Shown here piece after piece: positions 60,550 through 64,000 of a stretch of DNA of 64,000 bases (its first letter is position 1; the number at the start of each line of letters is the position of its first letter). The notes under the pieces were generated by a model. It made no database searches. It saw only the letters and a program-made list of their open reading frames with translations, and had not been told where the DNA came from. Position numbers and translations under genes: made by a program. Origin of the DNA: Casuarina equisetifolia (taxonomy: Eukaryota > Streptophyta > Magnoliopsida > Fagales > Casuarinaceae); the NCBI GenBank assembly GCA_028551475.1, contig CM052357.1, positions 13,873,931-13,937,930 on the forward strand, written 5' to 3'.

Positions 60550-60567
60550 CCTAGGCTCTGATTACCA
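60550..60567 (-). other. Gypsy primer-binding site
   Basis: The minus strand reads TGGTAATCAGAGCCTAGG, the initiator-Met tRNA complement with one extra A, two bases (AG) after LTR B. Confidence 0.8.
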
Positions 60568-60569
60568 CT

Positions 60570-61333
60570 TGATGCGAATGTTATGGTGGGCTTGAGCGAG
60601 CTCAGGTTTAGAAAATATGTAAAAAATCATTTTTTTTGGTGTTTTGGTTTTTTTGTGAGAAAAAATGAGTGTTTGGTAGGGAGGAAGGGAGAAAAAAACG
60701 AAAATAGGAATAATCAAAATAAAAGGATAGATGCCAACAAGCTCCAAGACATAAAGGCAATGCCACCAGTCAAGGAGGTGTTCCACCACCAATTCCTGGA
60801 AAGAATTGGATAAAGGATGCAAAAGTTGATCACACAACTTTGGGGTTTCTATTCTCTGGAAAAAAAACTCCCTTACAACTGAAACAATGTTCCCTTTAAA
60901 TAGGCAGCTAAACCTAATTCTAGAAGGATCCTGGTAAATCAGGAATCCTTAAAACCTAATTCTTGAAGGATCCAGACAAATCAAGAATCCCTATAATTAA
61001 GGAAGTCTTAACAAATCTGGATTCTGACGAATAAGGAATCCTAGACAAATCAGAAATCTAACAAGTATGGAAACCTAGATAAATCAGGAATCTAGACAAT
61101 TATAGAAAACCAAACAAAAGGAAATATTCTCAAACAATAAATTAAACCTAAGAAATTAAGGACTCAACAATTATTTAGGAAACCCCCCATATTAAAGCCT
61201 GCAGAGATGCTATGGAATATTCTTGGGCTGCTTCTTCAACCTTGGCCTTCTTGGACCTATTGGATTATGTTGTGAACTCTTAATTCTTTGATATTGGAAT
61301 TCATAATATTGGGCCTTAAGTGCATCCGCATCA
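60570..61333 (-). repeat. 5' LTR (LTR B) of the gypsy element
   Basis: The 764 bp copy spans TGATGCGAATG to TGCATCCGCATCA. The conserved TATTTAAA (minus) lies near 60896-60903. Confidence 0.92.
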
Positions 61334-61338
61334 CAAGG

Positions 61339-62125
61339 TCTTTTACTAAAGTTGTAGAAAGAGCTTATGGCAAAACTTACAATGGAAAACCTAAGAGTAA
61401 TATAATATACCTTTGGGATAAGATATTCAAGACAAAGTGTCGTGAAATTCTTTAAAACAAATTAAGTTGGAGAGAAATATCAAAGGAGAATCCATCTATT
61501 TTAGAGTAGATAGCTTAAGGATAAGCTATATAAGGTTAAATATTGTCCATAAAGTGAACATCATTGGTAGAGATGAATATATGTGGTTTAACTTCTTTGT
61601 AGTCAAATATGGATTTGGACTTGACATGTCCTTATTAATGGTAAGAATACTATCCTTTTCATGGTTGGTTGGACAACTAATTGGATGAGTTGCTATTAGT
61701 GGTAAAGGTACTACTCACAAAAGCCAAGCAATAGTTGTAATTATGAAAGCCATGGAGTTATTAGATGAAGATTCCTAAAGGAGTTGAATTATAAAGTCTA
61801 ATGGACTATTCAAGGATGATATACCTTATGTTGTGTATCCCTTTATCACATTAGATATAGAAAAAGAGCTTCAAGAATTAACAGAGATACACATTTCTTA
61901 ACTTAGCTTATGTGTTATTCAACTAGGTATCCATTCATTAGTGATGGAGAAAAAACTCAATGAGCTAGTGGAGAGACATCTTTTGATGTGACTAATGTGC
62001 TAATTACGATGGTTAATCAACATTGAAAGTCTACTCAACTATTGAAAGGCTTAGAGATTGTGTATGTAGCATATTAATCTATTGTTCAAGGTTATTACAC
62101 TAATTTTATTTCAAAAGGGAGAAAT
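61339..62125 (+). pseudogene. E7 internal region, right part, degenerate
   Basis: This continues E7 beyond the gypsy insertion, with only short frames (for example 61467-61688). By position it should be the pol end, but I could not align any RNase H motif. It ends at the polypurine tract before 62126. Confidence 0.3.
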
Positions 62126-62640
62126 TGTTAGGAATTTGAAGTGAAAATTAAGTAGTTTATTTTAGGTGTATCCTATATACTCTAGGTATATCCTAGAAAT
62201 ATTCTTAAGGATATTATCTTTTGTATTAGTAGGTATTCTTAATGGTATTTAATTAAGATTTCTTTTTATGTTAATTTAAAAAATGGAAGACCATAGAAAA
62301 ACATAAAAGGCAAAAAAAAAAAAAAAGGTTGTGCCTTATAAGGGTGCAACCCATAGCTTATGAAGATGGAAGCCTAAGGGTGCTACTTTGTGTTACAACC
62401 ATTAGTGCAGTCATGCAAGTATTGAGAGTGCTAAGGATACTTATGTGAGAGCTATATATGGGTTTTGTAAACAATATCTTTTTATTTTTTTTAAGAAACT
62501 TAATAGTTGCCTAAAGAGACAATAGTTATGTTAGTAAATAGACATAAGACATTGTTTTGATACAAAACACATTAAATTTTGTATGTCTATGGCTTGATTT
62601 ATGTATTTATGAGTTTGTGTGATAGCTCGTTTTGACACTA
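62126..62640 (+). repeat. 3' LTR of E7 (uninterrupted copy)
   Basis: It starts TGTTAGGAATTTG after AAAAGGGAGAAAT. It contains the empty-site version of the TRIM insertion point (AATGGTATTTAATTAAG near 62239) and ends near GACACTA. The exact right end is uncertain by a few bases. Confidence 0.75.
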
Positions 62641-62651
62641 AGAAAAATAGG

Positions 62652-64000
62652 CAAATGGTAGAAGTTTCTAAAGCCTAATAGTCATGTATATCTCCATTAT
62701 AAGAAGAACATGATATTACGATTAACAAAGAAAGACATCTATGTTCATTATCTAATCTTTATGAGGTCATTAAATTTTGGTGGTGCTTGATGGCAAAAAA
62801 GGAATTTGGTAAGGATGGGGTTTAATTAAACTCTTTAATTCTCTACTACCTTTTGAATTAGGTCACATTAAAATAAATAAACCATTTGCTTTAACTTCTA
62901 AAAGGCAGTTAATGAATTATGTAACTCAAGAAATGATTTTTGATTAGGTAAAAGCCAGTAATTAATTCTATACATCAAAAGGATTAAAAAGAAAAAGAAG
63001 AAGAAGATAATATAGGGCACAACTAGATTTTAGACATAAGAGCTAACTTTAAAAATAAAAATAAAAAGTCAAAACCTTATTGTCCAATTTCTGACAAATC
63101 AAATAATTCTTTTTTTTTAATTTCTTTACTAAATTTCTTGGATAAGTATTTTATGTAATGATAAAATTGTATTAAATTGCCCAATTTTGTAGGAAATTTT
63201 CTTTATTGGTAAACTTATTTTGGTATGAACTTCACCTTGTCACTAGTTTCTACATTGAAGGCTATTGACAAGAATTTGAACACCAAAATCCAGATAAATA
63301 CATCTCACATGATAAAAACTTGTTGAATGGAAGAATCGGATTTTGACAAAACACATAATAGCAAAAAGAACATCAAACCAAGAATAGTGGTAAGACCCAC
63401 TAAGGAGTTCTTAAAGGCAGTGCTCGATCCAAGCCACCAAATGTTAAAGAAAAAGTGACGAAGAACAAAAAGATGGTGACCATTCTTTTCAAGCCACCAA
63501 CACGGCTGAGGCAAAGAGAGGAATGACCCCATGATGAACCATGTAAAACTAGTTAAACCTTAGGTTATACTTGGAAGAGATTTAGGGTTTCTCAAAGATA
63601 ATGACACTTTAGTTGGTGAGCACCTACCATGGACATGGTATCTTGTTCTTGGGGCATAAAGAAAATGTTTGGGGAATTCAACCAAGTTGCATGATCCACA
63701 TAAAGATCAAATACATAAATATAGGAATGCACACACCTAAACATGACAAATTTAAGAGGTTCATAACATTGTAATGTCCTATATCCCTATAGTCTTTTCT
63801 TAATAGATTTTCTCATACTTTCTTTTTCCTTAAATAGGTATCTCATGGATTCTCTCATTAACTAGAATCCACAAGAGGGGCTCCAACAATTAACCCCCAA
63901 TAGGGACTCTCTTAACTTGCCCACTAGATTTCTCTATACTTCCCCTACTTATAGAAAAACCCTAAAGGAATCCTAGTCAAATACTACTAAGAAAACCTAC
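62652..64000. other. Unassigned AT-rich DNA at the right edge
   Basis: No LTR, primer site or protein was recognised on either strand. A 75-codon minus frame at 63305-63532 is hydrophobic but has no recognisable family and is likely chance. Confidence 0.45.

Larger units (their letters stand above)
58188..61333 (-). mobile_element. Non-autonomous Ty3/gypsy element with an inverted U3-R copy at one end
   Basis: CAAGG flanks the whole compound (58183-58187 and 61334-61338). Right to left (its own 5' to 3') it has LTR B (60570-61333), a primer site (60550-60567), gag, a short tail frame, a polypurine tract (minus AAGGGGAGAT at 59461) and LTR A (58702-59460). Then follow the two spacer bases, nine T and an inverted 502 bp LTR piece (58689-58188). 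The internal region is only 1.1 kb, with no protease, polymerase or integrase. The element therefore depended on a helper. The LTR termini TGATGCGG and CGCATCA are inverted repeats. Confidence 0.9.
53829..62640 (+). mobile_element. E7: decayed LTR retrotransposon carrying two nested elements
   Basis: The 5' LTR (53829-55804, of which 1456 bp is a nested TRIM array plus one target copy) and the 3' LTR (62126-~62640) are both about 515-520 bp without the insert. Both begin TGTTAGGAATTT and share TGGTATTT, GTGAGAG-TATATG-GGGTTTT and a GCTTGATTTATGTATTTATG end. The primer remnant TTAGTATCAAAGC follows the 5' LTR, and AAAAGGGAGAAAT precedes the 3' LTR. The internal region is degenerate, with weak gag-like sequence and no readable polymerase, so the superfamily is not assigned. 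ATAGG precedes the left end (53824-53828) and recurs at 62647-62651, six bases past the apparent right end. Confidence 0.75.

Noticed and set aside
62641-62651. ATAGG at 62647 as the right target copy of E7
   Set aside because: It matches the left ATAGG but lies six bases beyond the apparent LTR end; kept only as tentative.
63305-63532. Hydrophobic minus-strand frame as a membrane protein gene
   Set aside because: Short, no family match, no upstream or splice context, in decayed AT-rich DNA.

Overview
The window is nuclear DNA of a flowering plant, most likely a eudicot. One intron-rich host gene with plant-type splice sites lies at the left. The remaining ~55 kb is AT-rich and made mostly of decayed LTR retrotransposons inserted into one another. 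There is no bacterial-style gene organisation, and I saw no rRNA, tRNA or CRISPR array. I cannot name the species from sequence alone.

Host genes (1-7.7 kb). A short exon at 143-244 encodes a CX9C mitochondrial protein segment resembling NDUFAF8, a complex I assembly factor; the rest of that gene is outside the window or uncertain. About 400 bp further on, 11 exons (660-6899) join into an open 767-residue reading frame for the plant homologue of RMC1/MIC1 (C18orf8), a partner of the MON1-CCZ1 Rab7 activator. Its sixth intron uses a GC donor.

Retrotransposon territory (7.7-64 kb), left to right. E1 (7697-14487, minus) is a Ty1/copia element split by a Sirevirus-like solo LTR (12324-14101, target duplication GTTAG). 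E3 is an older minus-strand copia whose RNase H region was split by E2. E2 (16590-25265, plus, target duplication TCTAC) is a nearly full-length Sirevirus-like copia with ~1.6 kb LTRs, disabled by stops and frameshifts. E4 (26519-34725, plus) is a copia element interrupted by a 1.25 kb LTR-like insert (29537-30788, target duplication CTAAT). A LINE reverse-transcriptase remnant lies at 35575-36281. E5 (38703-49194, plus) is a copia element carrying a gypsy solo LTR and a truncated opposite-strand Sirevirus-like element, E6 (42926-48312). About 4.6 kb (49195-53828) shows no transposon signature and may be older host DNA. E7 (53829-~62640, plus) is an LTR element carrying two unusual passengers, followed by ~1.4 kb with nothing recognisable.

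The two passengers of E7 are the most interesting objects here. The first (53965-55415) is a head-to-tail array of seven ~119 bp LTRs separated by ~104 bp internal segments. Each internal segment has initiator-Met tRNA primer-site and polypurine sequences. The array has the layout of a tandemly amplified miniature retrotransposon (TRIM) and is flanked by one target duplication, TATTT. The second (58188-61333) is a non-autonomous Ty3/gypsy element with an extra 502 bp inverted piece of its own LTR on one end. That piece stops at a run of nine A residues, 19-24 bases after an AATAGA motif, as if it were a U3-R-poly(A) cDNA joined to the element before integration. The target duplication CAAGG lies outside the whole compound.

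All coordinates, splice sites and repeat boundaries were read by eye. I ran no alignments or database searches, so family names rest on recognised motifs.
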